In this document: one piece after another, positions 42,427-53,986 of the stretch
How the letters are laid out: each line of letters opens with the position of its first letter
How positions within the stretch are numbered: position 1 is the stretch's first letter
Origin: Nocardioides perillae
Lineage (GTDB): Bacteria > Actinomycetota > Actinomycetes > Propionibacteriales > Nocardioidaceae
Assembly: GCF_013409425.1 (NCBI RefSeq)
Contig: NZ_JACCAC010000001.1
Span: 186,001-250,000, forward strand
Length of the DNA: 64,000 nt
Direction: 5' to 3'
The notes under the pieces: generated by a model
Told to the model about the DNA's origin: nothing
Database searches by the model: none
What the model saw: only the letters and a program-made list of their open reading frames with translations
Translations under genes and position numbers: made by a program

Positions 42427-42440
42427 GTTGATGCGTCAAC
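42427..42440. promoter_or_regulatory. Operator-like dyad GTTGA-TGCG-TCAAC
   Basis: A perfect 5-bp inverted repeat 13 bases upstream of the LLM start, between it and the divergent App1 gene. It contains TTGACG on the reverse strand, a possible -35. The half-site is of the MarR type. Confidence 0.5.
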
Positions 42441-42480
42441 TATTCCGCGCGGCGGTGACCACCAGCCGTACGGTGGCCGC

Positions 42481-43509
42481 GTGCGCCTGCGCCCCCACCT
42501 CGTCGCCGCCGAGCGGCTCCTCGACTCGGTGCGGCTGCGGGCCTACCGCACCCGGCCGCCGGCGCACTTCCGCATCGAGTCCTACGGCGGCCACGGCGGC
42601 CCGCACGGCGTCGTCGTGCGCGGCCGGGTGCTCGACGACCCGCCCGCCACCGAGGCGGAGGAGGGCGAGGGGGTCGGCGCCGCGGTGCGCCGCACCCTGG
42701 CCGGCTTCGTCACCCACGAGCTGCCCGGCGTGCCGCTCCTGGTCGCGGTCGGCGACGCGACCGTCGAGGTCGAGAGCGACGGGGAGGGCTACTTCACCGC
42801 CCGGCTGCAGCCGGACGAGGCGTCGCTGGTGGCCCCGGTGACCGTCGGCCGGGTGAGCCTGGCCCGCCCCTGGCGCGGGTTGACCGGCGAGCACGCGACG
42901 CCGGTCGACGTGCACGTGACGAGCCCCGCGGGGCGCTTCGGCGTGCTCTCCGACGTCGACGACACCATCCTGGAGACCGGCGTGCAGCGCCTGGGCCTGA
43001 TGCTGCGCCAGACCTTCACCGGCTCGGCGCTGACCCGCACCCCCTTCGCCGGTGCGCCCGAGCTCTACCGCGACCTCGCCGCGGGGGTGAACCCCTGCTT
43101 CTACGTCTCGTCCAGCCCGTGGAACCTCCACGGCTTCCTCGCGGCGTTCCTGCGCCACCGCGCCTTCCCGCTCGGCCCGCTGCTGCTGCGCGACCTGCTC
43201 GGCACCGCGGCCGGGCGCGAGCAGAAGCACGGCCGGATCCGCGAGGTGCTCGCGCTGCACCCCCACCTCCCCTTCGTCCTCCTTGGCGACTCCGGCGAGC
43301 ACGACCCGCAGGTCTACGCCGACGTGGTGCGCGAGCACCCCGGCCGCGTGCTCGCCGTCTACATCCGCGAGGTGCGCCTCGACCCCGGCGACGGCCGTGT
43401 CGAGGCCGTCACCGAGGGCTGGGACGCGTGGGCCGCGTCGGTCCCGTTCGTGCTCGCCGCCGACAGCGACGCCGTACGCCGGCACGCGGCCTCGCTGGGC
43501 CTGCTCTAG
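42481..43509 (+). CDS. App1-family (DUF2183) phosphatidate phosphatase-like protein
   Basis: A 342-residue protein. The C-terminal half has the HAD-like catalytic motif VLSDVDDTILETG, then FYVSSSPWNLHGFL, KHGRIREVL and LLGDSGEHDPQVYADVV, as in App1 and bacterial DUF2183 proteins. It would hydrolyse phosphate monoesters such as phosphatidate. TACGGT (42469-42474) six bases before GTG suggests leaderless transcription. The stop shares CTAG with the opposing arsC stop. Confidence 0.85.
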   Translation: MRLRPHLVAAERLLDSVRLRAYRTRPPAHFRIESYGGHGGPHGVVVRGRVLDDPPATEAEEGEGVGAAVRRTLAGFVTHELPGVPLLVAVGDATVEVESDGEGYFTARLQPDEASLVAPVTVGRVSLARPWRGLTGEHATPVDVHVTSPAGRFGVLSDVDDTILETGVQRLGLMLRQTFTGSALTRTPFAGAPELYRDLAAGVNPCFYVSSSPWNLHGFLAAFLRHRAFPLGPLLLRDLLGTAAGREQKHGRIREVLALHPHLPFVLLGDSGEHDPQVYADVVREHPGRVLAVYIREVRLDPGDGRVEAVTEGWDAWAASVPFVLAADSDAVRRHAASLGLL

Positions 43510-43970
43510 GTCCGCGGGTGGTCGGCGGAGCCCGCCAGCACGGACGGCGGCAGCTCGATGCCCGGCACCAGCTCGACCAGCAGGTCGCGCACGCGGGCGT
43601 CGAGGTCGGCGACGACCGCGCGGACGGTCTCGTCGTCCTGGCCGCCGGGGTCGGCGACCGGCCAGTCGACGTAGCGCACGCCGGGCACGTAGGGGCACTC
43701 CTCGCCGCAGCCGAGGGTGATCGCCAGGTCGCTGGCCGCGACGGTGTCGCGGGTCAGCAGCGTGGGCTGCTCACGCGAGGTGTCGAGCCCGAGGCCCTCG
43801 AGGGCGCGGGCGACCTCGGGGTGGATGTGCTCCCCCGGCTGGGTGCCGGCCGAGAGCGCGCGCACCCGGCCGCCCGCGTAGTGCTCGGTGAGCACCCGGC
43901 TGATGACGGAGCGGCCGCCGTTGCGGACGCAGGCGAAGACGACCTGGGGGACGCTGGCGGGCTCGCTCAT
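43506..43970 (-). CDS. arsC: Arsenate reductase (low-molecular-weight phosphatase type)
   Basis: A 154-residue protein. The phosphate-binding loop CVRNGGRS holds C14, R20 and S21; ITLGCGEECPYVPG and VDWPVADPGGQ follow. It reduces arsenate to arsenite using a thiol (thioredoxin or mycothiol) before export by Acr3. Its ATG overlaps the acr3 stop (ATGA). It is last in arsR-acr3-arsC. Confidence 0.9.
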   Translation of the reverse strand: MSEPASVPQVVFACVRNGGRSVISRVLTEHYAGGRVRALSAGTQPGEHIHPEVARALEGLGLDTSREQPTLLTRDTVAASDLAITLGCGEECPYVPGVRYVDWPVADPGGQDDETVRAVVADLDARVRDLLVELVPGIELPPSVLAGSADHPRT

Positions 43971-45088
43971 CGGGTGGCCTCCTCGGTGGTGGGGGTCTGG
44001 TCACGGGTCTGGTCGGGGAAGAAGCGGCGGGCCCAGAGGCTGACGTAGACCAGCCCCACGAGCACCGGCACCTCGATGAGGGGGCCGACGACGCCGGCGA
44101 GCGCCTGACCCGAGGCCACGCCGAAGACACCGATCGCGACCGCGATGGCCAGCTCGAAGTTGTTGCCGGCCGCGGTGAAGGAGACTGCCGTCGCCAGGCG
44201 GTAGTCCAGGCCGATCGCACGGGTGAGGAGCATCGAGCCACCCCACATCAGCACGAAGTAGGCCAGCAGGGGCAGCGCGATCCGGGCCACGTCGAGCGGC
44301 TGGTCGGCGATCGCGTCGCCCTGCAGCGCGAAGAGCAGCACGATGGTGAAGAGCAGGCCGTAGAGCGCGAGGGGCCCGATGCGGGGCAGCAGCCGGGTCT
44401 CGTACCACTCCCGACCCTTCGCCCGCTCGCCCAGCGTGCGGGTGAGGAAGCCGGCGGCGAGGGGGATGCCGAGGAAGACCAGCACGGAGACCGCGATGTC
44501 CCACACGGAGACCTCGAGCCCGCTCTGCTCCAGGCCGAGCCAGCCGGGCAGCAGCTCGAGGTAGAAGAACCCGAGGAAGGCGAAGGCGAGGATCTGGAAG
44601 ACTGCGTTGATGGCCACCAGCACCGCCGCGGCCTCCCGGTCGCCGCAGGCGAGGTCGTTCCAGATCAGCACCATGGCGATGCAGCGGGCGAGCCCGACGA
44701 TGATGAGGCCGGTGCGGTACTCCGGCAGGTCCGGCAGCAGCAGCCAGGCCAGCGCGAACATCAGCGCGGGCCCGACGAGCCAGTTCAGGACGATCGAGGA
44801 GACCAGCAGCCGACGGTCGGCGGTGACGTGGCCGAGCTCGTCGTAGCGCACCTTGGCCAGCACCGGGTACATCATGACCAGCAGGCCGACCGCGATCGGC
44901 AGCGAGACCGACCCGACCTCGACCGCCGCCAGCGCCTCGTCCAGGCCGTCGACGACGCGGCCGAGCACGAGCCCGACCGCCATCGCCAGGCCGATCCACA
45001 GCGGGAGGAACCGGTCGAGCGTCGAGAGCCGTTGCAGCACCGCGTCGTCGGCGCCACCGCGCACGGTCTCCTGCACCGTGTCGCTCAT
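43967..45088 (-). CDS. acr3: Arsenite efflux transporter ACR3
   Basis: A 373-residue protein with about ten membrane segments of the bile/arsenite/riboflavin family. LARCIAMVLIWNDLACGDREAAAVLVAIN carries the conserved arsenite-binding cysteine, and SFTAAGNNFELAIAVAIGVFG is the second signature. It exports arsenite using the proton gradient. The ATG shares one base with the arsR stop. Confidence 0.93.
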   Translation of the reverse strand: MSDTVQETVRGGADDAVLQRLSTLDRFLPLWIGLAMAVGLVLGRVVDGLDEALAAVEVGSVSLPIAVGLLVMMYPVLAKVRYDELGHVTADRRLLVSSIVLNWLVGPALMFALAWLLLPDLPEYRTGLIIVGLARCIAMVLIWNDLACGDREAAAVLVAINAVFQILAFAFLGFFYLELLPGWLGLEQSGLEVSVWDIAVSVLVFLGIPLAAGFLTRTLGERAKGREWYETRLLPRIGPLALYGLLFTIVLLFALQGDAIADQPLDVARIALPLLAYFVLMWGGSMLLTRAIGLDYRLATAVSFTAAGNNFELAIAVAIGVFGVASGQALAGVVGPLIEVPVLVGLVYVSLWARRFFPDQTRDQTPTTEEATR

Positions 45089-45477
45089 CAGCAGCCACCT
45101 CCTGCGGAGGCGGTCGCGGGACCGGCGGCCGGCGTGAAGAGGCTGCCGAGCGCGGTCATCGCCGCCGGGCGGGCGATGTAGTAGACCCAGGTGCCGCGCT
45201 TCTCCCGGTCGAGCAACCCGGCCTCGTGCAGCACCTTGAGGTGGTGGCTGATCGTCGGCTGCGAGAGGTCGAAGGACGGCAGCAGGTCGCACACGCACGC
45301 CTCACCGCCCGGGTGGGACAGCACGAGGGAGAGCAACCGCAGCCGGGCGGGATCGGCGATGGCCTTGAGCATCGGCACGACGCCGGCGGCCTGCTCAGCG
45401 CTCAGCGGCTCGCCGGCCAGCGGCGCGCAGCAGGCGAGACCTGCGTCGGCCTCGCGGACGAGGGTGGGGTTCGACAT
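45088..45477 (-). CDS. arsR: Arsenic-responsive ArsR/SmtB repressor
   Basis: A 129-residue winged-helix repressor. EACVCDLLPSFDLSQPTISHHLKVLHEAGLL combines the As(III)-binding C61/C63 pair with the recognition helix. C16 and C17 near the N-terminus may add a third thiolate. It represses arsR-acr3-arsC until arsenite binds. The repeat TCGATGT at 45481-45503 next to the start is a likely operator. Confidence 0.9.
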   Translation of the reverse strand: MSNPTLVREADAGLACCAPLAGEPLSAEQAAGVVPMLKAIADPARLRLLSLVLSHPGGEACVCDLLPSFDLSQPTISHHLKVLHEAGLLDREKRGTWVYYIARPAAMTALGSLFTPAAGPATASAGGGC

Positions 45478-45480
45478 GGG

Positions 45481-45503
45481 TCGATGTTGACACATGTCGA
45501 TGT
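45481..45503. promoter_or_regulatory. Candidate ArsR operator
   Basis: TCGATGT occurs at 45481-45487 and 45497-45503, with ACATGT between. It starts four bases above the arsR ATG. TCGATGT/ACATCGA elements resemble ArsR sites, and position supports repression. Confidence 0.5.
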
Positions 45504-45521
45504 CTTGACGCCACCCGGCAC

Positions 45522-45583
45522 GGTAGTCCGCCACACCTCGGCCCTCCTGACCCGCTTCCAGGGCCGAGGTGTGTCGGACTACC
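45522..45583. repeat. Large stem-loop with 24-base arms
   Basis: The arms 45522-45545 and 45560-45583 are complementary over 24 bases with one mismatch, around a 14-base loop. Key bases are GGTAGTCC at the foot and CCTCGGCCCT at the top. It lies between the arsR start and the katG end, and has no T-run. It may be a terminator separating the two units, or a mobile palindromic element. Confidence 0.9.
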
Positions 45584-45613
45584 CGGACGAGGGGGCGGCG
45601 CCAGGACGCGCCA

Positions 45614-45646
45614 GAGCCCGGCCGGCCGCGAGGGCCGACCGGGCTC
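45614..45646 (-). terminator. Hairpin downstream of katG
   Basis: GAGCCCGGCCGGCC pairs with GGCCGACCGGGCTC around GCGAG, with one C-A mismatch. It begins about 30 bases after the katG stop on that strand. Confidence 0.55.
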
Positions 45647-45676
45647 CGGTCACGTGCTGCGTCGGGCGTCGGCCCC

Positions 45677-48488
<2,812 letters not shown>

Positions 48489-48498
48489 GGCGGCTTTT

Positions 48499-48514
48499 CT
48501 GGAACAGTTCAAGT
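48499..48514. promoter_or_regulatory. FurA-type operator upstream of furA
   Basis: On the reverse strand the stretch reads CTTGAACTGTTCCAGA, centred on the palindrome GAAC-A-GTTC. It resembles the AT-rich furA operator known in mycobacteria and Streptomyces and stands 10 bases above the furA ATG. Confidence 0.55.
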
Positions 48515-48566
48515 CTGGCCTCCGGCCGGTACGCCGGGCCGTCCGGTCGCGGGTACCTTGCTGGCC

Positions 48567-49094
48567 ATGGCCGAGCACTCCCCCGACCTCGCCGCCGACC
48601 CGGCAGCCCACCCCGCAGCCGACGCCGACCCCGCCGCCGCGGCGCCGGCCAAGCGCTCGACGCGGCAGCGGCGCGCCCTGGTGGCGGCGCTGGAGGGCTC
48701 GCAGGAGTTCCGCAGCGCGCAGGACCTCCACCGCGAGCTGCGCGACCAGGGCGACGCGGTCGGGCTGGCGACGGTCTACCGCGGCCTGCAGGCGCTGGTC
48801 GAGGCGGGCGAGGTCGACGTGGTGAAGCCCGACGGCACGGAGGCGGCCTACCGCCTCTGCGGCCGGGCGCAGCACCACCACCACCTCGTGTGCCGCCGCT
48901 GCAACCGCACCGTCGAGGTCTCCGGCCCGGCCGTCGAGCAGTGGGCCGACGAGGTCGCGCGGCAGCACGGCTACGTCGCGGTCGACCACACCCTCGAGCT
49001 CTTCGGCACCTGCCCGGTCTGCGCGCGCGAGCTGGCCGAGCGGGCCGACCAGGACCCCGCACCCGCCGGCCGGACCCCCGGCCGCACGGACTAG
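48567..49094 (+). CDS. zur: Fur-family zinc uptake regulator Zur
   Basis: A 175-residue protein. A 35-residue Ala/Asp/Pro tail is followed by [53 protein letters not shown], then [27 protein letters not shown] and [21 protein letters not shown] and ATVYRGLQ are typical of the Zur branch. TACCTT (48554-48559) seven bases before ATG suggests leaderless transcription. Its stop overlaps that of a Dpp-type transporter operon whose promoter holds a Zur-like box. Confidence 0.88.
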   Translation: MAEHSPDLAADPAAHPAADADPAAAAPAKRSTRQRRALVAALEGSQEFRSAQDLHRELRDQGDAVGLATVYRGLQALVEAGEVDVVKPDGTEAAYRLCGRAQHHHHLVCRRCNRTVEVSGPAVEQWADEVARQHGYVAVDHTLELFGTCPVCARELAERADQDPAPAGRTPGRTD

Positions 49095-50548
49095 CCGGTC
49101 GGCTCCAGCCGCACGTGGTGGTCGGTGAGCGCGTCGGCCAGCGCCGCGTCGTGCGTCACCAGGAGCAGGGCGCACCCGGTCTCGAGCAGCTCGGTGGCGA
49201 GGACCTCGGCCGTCGTCTCCTGGGTCACGTGGTCCAGGCGCGACGTCGCCTCGTCGGCGCAGACCAGCGTCGGTCGCGCCAGCATCGCCCGCACGACCGC
49301 GACGCGCTGCAGCTCACCGCCGGAGACCTGGTCGGGCCGGCGCGCGAGGAGGTCGGGTGAGAGGCCGACCTGCTCGAGCAGGCCCGGGAGCCGTGCGGGG
49401 TCGACGCCGTGGCGACGGACCACGTCGCGCAGGCCTCGCGCGAGCGGGACGCGGCGGGGGAACGACAGCGACGGGTCCTGGTAGAGCTTCTGCAGCCGGC
49501 CGCCGCGCGCGGCCGGCGCGTGCTCGACAACGCCACGGTCGACGCGGGTCAGGCCCAGCAAGGCGTTGCCGAGCGTGGTCTTGCCGACACCGCTCGGTCC
49601 GGTGACCGACCACCGCTCGCCCTCCCGCACCTGCAGGTCGAGGTCCACGAAGAGCGGGGACGCGGCGTACGCCTTGGTGAGGCCGCGCGCCGTGACGAGC
49701 AGGCCGCCGTCGACGCGTGACGCCGCACCCCCGGCGGTCGTCCACGGGTGGCGCCACCGGCCGGGCTCGGCCGCGACGAGACGTCGGGTGTAGGCGTGCG
49801 CCGGCTCGTCGAGCACCCGGTCGACCGGGCCCGCCTCCACCACACCGGCCTCGCGCACCACCAGCACGTCGCCGCCCAGACGGCGGGCCAGGCGGAGGTC
49901 GTGGGTGATGGTGAGCAGCAGCCCGCCGCCCGCGAGGTGGGCGGTGAGCAGGTCGGCGAGCCGGTCCAGGGAGGCGGGGTCGAGACCCTTCGACGGCTCG
50001 TCCACGACGAGCACGCGCGCACCGCCGACGGTAGCCGCGGCGTAGGCCACGCGCTGGGCCATGCCGCCGGACAGCGTGTGCGGGTAGGCCCCACCCACGC
50101 CGGGCAGCCCCACCTGGTCCAGGCGCTCGTCGGCGGCGCGGAGCGGGCCGGGGTCGCGGGGGCGCCACCCGCGCGCCCCCTCGGCCACCTGGGCGCGCAC
50201 CCGCATCGTGGGGTCGAGGGCCAGGGCGGGCTCCTGCGGCAGCAGGGCGACCTCACGCCCCCACAGCCGGCGACGGCCGCGGCGGTCGGCGAGGTCGAAG
50301 CTCGCCTCGCCGAGGCTCATGCTGCCCTCCGCCACGAGCTCGGCGGGCAGCGTGCCGACCAGCGCGTGGGCCAGCACGGACTTGCCGGAGCCGCTCTCGC
50401 CGACGACGGTCAGGGCTCGCCCGGGCTCGAGCCGGAGGTCCTCGACGTCGACGAGCACGGTCGCGCCGTGGCGCACCAGGGCGCGGTGCACGACCAGGTC
50501 GCCGGTGCTCGTCGCGGGTCGGGCGGCGGAGGGGGACACGGTGCTCAT
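49091..50548 (-). CDS. Dpp/Opp-type dual ABC ATPase
   Basis: A 485-residue protein with two ABC domains in one chain, equivalent to fused DppD and DppF. First domain: Walker A GESGSGKS, signature LSGGMAQRV, Walker [13 protein letters not shown]. Second domain: [29 protein letters not shown]. It energises the two permeases encoded just upstream, with ATGA overlap to the nearer one. It is last in a four-gene importer operon. Confidence 0.9.
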   Translation of the reverse strand: MSTVSPSAARPATSTGDLVVHRALVRHGATVLVDVEDLRLEPGRALTVVGESGSGKSVLAHALVGTLPAELVAEGSMSLGEASFDLADRRGRRRLWGREVALLPQEPALALDPTMRVRAQVAEGARGWRPRDPGPLRAADERLDQVGLPGVGGAYPHTLSGGMAQRVAYAAATVGGARVLVVDEPSKGLDPASLDRLADLLTAHLAGGGLLLTITHDLRLARRLGGDVLVVREAGVVEAGPVDRVLDEPAHAYTRRLVAAEPGRWRHPWTTAGGAASRVDGGLLVTARGLTKAYAASPLFVDLDLQVREGERWSVTGPSGVGKTTLGNALLGLTRVDRGVVEHAPAARGGRLQKLYQDPSLSFPRRVPLARGLRDVVRRHGVDPARLPGLLEQVGLSPDLLARRPDQVSGGELQRVAVVRAMLARPTLVCADEATSRLDHVTQETTAEVLATELLETGCALLLVTHDAALADALTDHHVRLEPTG

Positions 50549-51417
50549 GCGGGGTCCTCGTCGCTGCGCAGGCCCAGGAAGCACAGGGTGAGCAGGAAGA
50601 GCACTGCCACCGGCGCCACCGGCATCCAGGGTGCGACGTCGTAGAAGGGGAAGGACTCGGTGACCATGAGGCCGAGCTCGGCGCGCGGTGGCTGCAGGCC
50701 GACCTTGACGAAGCCCAGGGTCGACATGGCGAGCACCGAGGTGACCATGCCGAGCGAGGCCAGCGTCGTGAGCAGCGGGCGCAGGTCGGGCCACAGGTGG
50801 CGGCGCACCACGTGCACCGGGCCCAGGCGCAGCAGCCCGGCCGCCTCGACCGCGGGTGAGCCGAGCACCAGCCCGGCGCGGGCCCGCACGACGCGGAAGT
50901 ACTCCACCCACTGCGCCAGCGCGAGCCCGAGGTAGAGCGCCCACAGGCTGCCGCCCGTGGCCAGCGCGGAGACCAGGAGCACGACGAGCAGGGCGGGCAG
51001 CGCGACGAAGGCCTCCGAGACCGAGCGCAGCGCGGTGTCGACCCAGCCGCCGCGCCACGCCGCGAGCACGCCGGCGACCGTGCCGAGCAGCAGCGCGGTG
51101 GCGACGCAGCCGGCGGCGAGGAGCAGCGAGAGCCGGGTGGCGTGCGCGAGCCGGGAGACGACGCTGCGGCCGTAGTCGTCGCGGCCGAGCGGCTCGGCGA
51201 GCGACGGCGGCTCCAGGAAGCGGCCGAGGTCCTGGGCCGCCGGGTCGGGCAGCACGAGCGGCCCGAGCAGGGCGAAGCCGGCGAGGGCGAGCAGGCCGCC
51301 GGCGGCGACCCCGCGCACGACGCGGCCGTGCCGACGGGTGGTGCGGACCGGCCGGGCGCGGCCGGCCGGGGGGACGGGCGACGGCGCGACCGCCGCCTCG
51401 AGGACGGGGCTGGTCAC
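50545..51417 (-). CDS. DppC-type ABC permease
   Basis: A 290-residue permease with an N-terminal cytoplasmic tail, an initial membrane helix and five more segments. LGRDDYGRSVVSRLAHATRLSLLLA is the DppC-like entry motif and AAGLLRLGPVHVVRRHLWPDL the ATPase-coupling EAA loop. It pairs with the DppB-type permease and overlaps both neighbours by four bases. Confidence 0.88.
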   Translation of the reverse strand: MTSPVLEAAVAPSPVPPAGRARPVRTTRRHGRVVRGVAAGGLLALAGFALLGPLVLPDPAAQDLGRFLEPPSLAEPLGRDDYGRSVVSRLAHATRLSLLLAAGCVATALLLGTVAGVLAAWRGGWVDTALRSVSEAFVALPALLVVLLVSALATGGSLWALYLGLALAQWVEYFRVVRARAGLVLGSPAVEAAGLLRLGPVHVVRRHLWPDLRPLLTTLASLGMVTSVLAMSTLGFVKVGLQPPRAELGLMVTESFPFYDVAPWMPVAPVAVLFLLTLCFLGLRSDEDPA

Positions 51418-52376
51418 GTGAGGACCTCCGAGCGACGGGGACGGGGGTCGAGCCACAGGACGGCGAGGTCGACCAGGGTGTTGACGGCGACGACGAGCAG
51501 CGCGAGCACGAGCGCGGTCGCCTGGAGCACGGGCACGTCGCGCCAGAAGACGGCGTGCACGAGCGCGTGGCCGAGGCCCTGCCAGGAGAAGAGGCTCTCG
51601 ACGACGACCACGCCCTCGACCAGGACCACCGCCTGCACACCGAGGTAGGGCACGAGGACGACGGCGGCGTTGCGCACGACGTGGCGCAGCAGCACCCACC
51701 GCTCGGGCAGGCCCTTCGTGCGGGCGAACTGCACGTGCTCGGAGCGCTGCACCTCCACGACCGCGTCGCGGGTCACCCGCGCCACGAGACCGGAGAGGCC
51801 GAGGCCCAGGGTCAGCGCCGGGAGGACGATGCTGCGGGCGTCGCCGTGGCCCACCGCCGGGAGCAGGCCCAGCTGCGCGGAGAGCACGAGCACCAGCAGC
51901 AGCCCGAGCAGGAAGGGCGGCACGGCGCGCACGCTCGCGACGTACGTCGTGGTCACGCGGTCGACGAGCCCCCCGGGCCGCCGCGCCGCGAGCACGCCTG
52001 CGGCGGCGCCCAGGACGACGGCGAGGACGAGCGCGACGGCCGCGAGCTGCAGCGTGCCGAGGAGGTAGTAGCCCACCTCCTCGAGCACCGGCCGTGAGGT
52101 CACCAGCGAGCGGCCGAGGTCGAGCTGCACGAGGTCGAGGAGCCAGGAGCCGAGCTGCTGCCACGCGGGCCGGTCGAGCCCGAGCTCGGTGCTGACGGCC
52201 TCGGCGGCCTCGGCGTCGACGAGGTCGTAGCCGTAGCGACCGGCCGCGATGCGGTACGCCGCGTCGCCGGGCAGGCGGCGCACGACCAGGAAGCAGAGCA
52301 CCGAGACGAGCACCGCGACGCCGGCCGCCTGCAGGGCCCGGCGCGCGAGGACCGCGCGGACGGCGGCGCCGCTCAC
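51414..52376 (-). CDS. DppB-type ABC permease
   Basis: A 320-residue permease. RRALQAAGVAVLVSVLCFLVVRRLPGD opens the DppB-like fold, LDRPAWQQLGSWLLDLVQLDLGRSL forms the external segment and ARTKGLPERWVLLRHVVRNAAVVL is the EAA coupling loop. Its GTG overlaps the stop of the binding-protein gene. Confidence 0.88.
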   Translation of the reverse strand: MSGAAVRAVLARRALQAAGVAVLVSVLCFLVVRRLPGDAAYRIAAGRYGYDLVDAEAAEAVSTELGLDRPAWQQLGSWLLDLVQLDLGRSLVTSRPVLEEVGYYLLGTLQLAAVALVLAVVLGAAAGVLAARRPGGLVDRVTTTYVASVRAVPPFLLGLLLVLVLSAQLGLLPAVGHGDARSIVLPALTLGLGLSGLVARVTRDAVVEVQRSEHVQFARTKGLPERWVLLRHVVRNAAVVLVPYLGVQAVVLVEGVVVVESLFSWQGLGHALVHAVFWRDVPVLQATALVLALLVVAVNTLVDLAVLWLDPRPRRSEVLT

Positions 52377-53923
52377 GCCCCCCACCGCAGGTCGGTGAGG
52401 CGCCAGGTGGTCTCGAGCGGGTCCATGGTGAAGCCCTCGACGCGGTCGTTGACGGCGGCGTTCATGCGGTACCACGCGACGGGGATGAGCGGGAGCTCCT
52501 GCTGCGCGGTGCGGGCGACCGTCTCCCGGGCCTGCTGGGCCGCCGCGCCGGTGGCCCCGGCGAGCAGGTCGTCGACGGCGGCGGTGACGGCCGGGTCGCT
52601 CCACCCCATGACGCCCCAGTCGGAGCCGGCGGGGTCGAAGACGGTCGCCACGTCGACGAGGGGGTCGGACACGAGCGCGAAGTGCTTCGCGATCAGCGCC
52701 ATCTCGAGGCTGCCGTCGGCCTGGCCGGCCGGCACCTCGCTGGAGTTGGTCACCTCGACCTCGAGGTCGACGCCGACCTCGGCGAGGGCGGCCTGGATCG
52801 CCGTGGCGAGCGCGGGCAGCTCGGCGCGGTCGGGGTAGGTGAGGAGGGTGAGCGAGAGCGGCTCGCCGTCGCGCACGCGGGTGCCGTCGGGCCCCGTGAC
52901 CCACCCGGCCTCGTCGAGCAGCGCGGCCGCGGCCTGCTGGTCGTGCACCAGGGGCTCGACGTCGGCCTGCCACGCCTCGAGCGAGGGCGGCAGCAGCTGG
53001 GTGGCGGCGAGGTCGCCCTCGCGCAGCACGGCCTCGGCCATCGCCTCGCGGTCGAGCGCCAGGCTCAGCGCGCGACGCACGCGCACGTCGCCGAGGACGG
53101 GGTGCTCGGCGTCGACCTTGAGCCGGATGGTGCGCGGCTGCAGGCTCGAGGCCAGGTCGGCCACGTCGGAGGACTCGACGCGCTGCTGGCCCGCGGGCTC
53201 GAGGCCGAAGACCACGTCGGCCTGGCCGCTGCTGGCCAGCAGCGCGCGCTGCTCGGCCCGACCGACCGCCTGGAAGGTCACGCGCTCCACCTCCGGGGCC
53301 TCGCCGCGGTAGCCGGCGAAGCGCTCGGTCTCCACCGAAGCCGGCAGCTCCACGTCGGCGACCCGGTAGGGCCCGGTGCCGATCACCTCGGCGACCTGGC
53401 CGGACTCGTCGTAGGACGCCGGCGCCAGCACCGCGGCGCTGTAGTGCGTGAGCAGCGCCGGGAGGACCGGGTGGGGCTCGTCGAGCTCGACCACCACGGT
53501 GGAACCCTCCGCTCGCAGCGCACGGATCGGGGCACCCGAGAGGGGGCTCGCCTCGACGGCCGCGACCCGCTCGAGCGCGCCGACCGCCGCCTCCGCGTCG
53601 AGCGGTGTGCCGTCGTGGAAGGTGGCGCCCTCGACCAGCTCGAAGCGCCACGTGCGCCCGTCCTCCGATGTCGACCAGGAGGTGGCGAGGCCCGGGACGA
53701 GCTCGCCCTGGAGGTCGGCGGTGACGAGCGTCTCGGACACCTGGAGTCGCGTGAAGACCTCGCCGTCGGCGGTCGGGTCGAGGCTGTGGACCTCGAAGGG
53801 TCCGGCGATGCGGAGGGTGTCGGCCGGGGCGGAGGAGCCCGCGCCGGAGCCGCCGCAGGCGGCGAGGGTCAGCAGCGCCGCGGCGGCGGACGCGGCGAGG
53901 AGGGGTCGGGACGAGCGCAGCAC
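52373..53923 (-). CDS. Family-5 solute-binding lipoprotein of the Zur-boxed importer
   Basis: A 516-residue extracytoplasmic binding protein with lipobox LAAC (C23). LRIAGPFEVHSLDPTADGEVF and LGDVRVRRALSLALDREAMAEAVL are standard family-5 (DppA/NikA/OppA) segments. This family binds peptides, nickel complexes or metal-opine chelates. A Zur-type box 41 bases upstream suggests zinc or a zinc-metallophore complex, which is inference. It heads the operon. Confidence 0.86.
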   Translation of the reverse strand: MLRSSRPLLAASAAAALLTLAACGGSGAGSSAPADTLRIAGPFEVHSLDPTADGEVFTRLQVSETLVTADLQGELVPGLATSWSTSEDGRTWRFELVEGATFHDGTPLDAEAAVGALERVAAVEASPLSGAPIRALRAEGSTVVVELDEPHPVLPALLTHYSAAVLAPASYDESGQVAEVIGTGPYRVADVELPASVETERFAGYRGEAPEVERVTFQAVGRAEQRALLASSGQADVVFGLEPAGQQRVESSDVADLASSLQPRTIRLKVDAEHPVLGDVRVRRALSLALDREAMAEAVLREGDLAATQLLPPSLEAWQADVEPLVHDQQAAAALLDEAGWVTGPDGTRVRDGEPLSLTLLTYPDRAELPALATAIQAALAEVGVDLEVEVTNSSEVPAGQADGSLEMALIAKHFALVSDPLVDVATVFDPAGSDWGVMGWSDPAVTAAVDDLLAGATGAAAQQARETVARTAQQELPLIPVAWYRMNAAVNDRVEGFTMDPLETTWRLTDLRWGA

Positions 53924-53963
53924 GAGGTGGGCCTTTCGACGAGGTCGGACGGCCGCACGCTAC

Positions 53964-53985
53964 TGACAACGATTCTCATTGTCGA
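53964..53985. promoter_or_regulatory. Zur/Fur-type box before the importer operon
   Basis: ACAACGA-TTC-TCATTGT, with TGAC before it, is an imperfect 7-3-7 palindrome (one mismatch) matching the actinobacterial Zur/Fur pattern. It fills the 63-bp gap between the DUF2254 stop and the binding-protein start, where it would overlap the promoter. Confidence 0.68.
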
Positions 53986-53986
53986 G

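Noticed and set aside
49091..53923. Importer as an ordinary oligopeptide (Opp) system
   Set aside because: Not excluded, but the Zur-type box and the adjoining zur gene make metal uptake the better first hypothesis.
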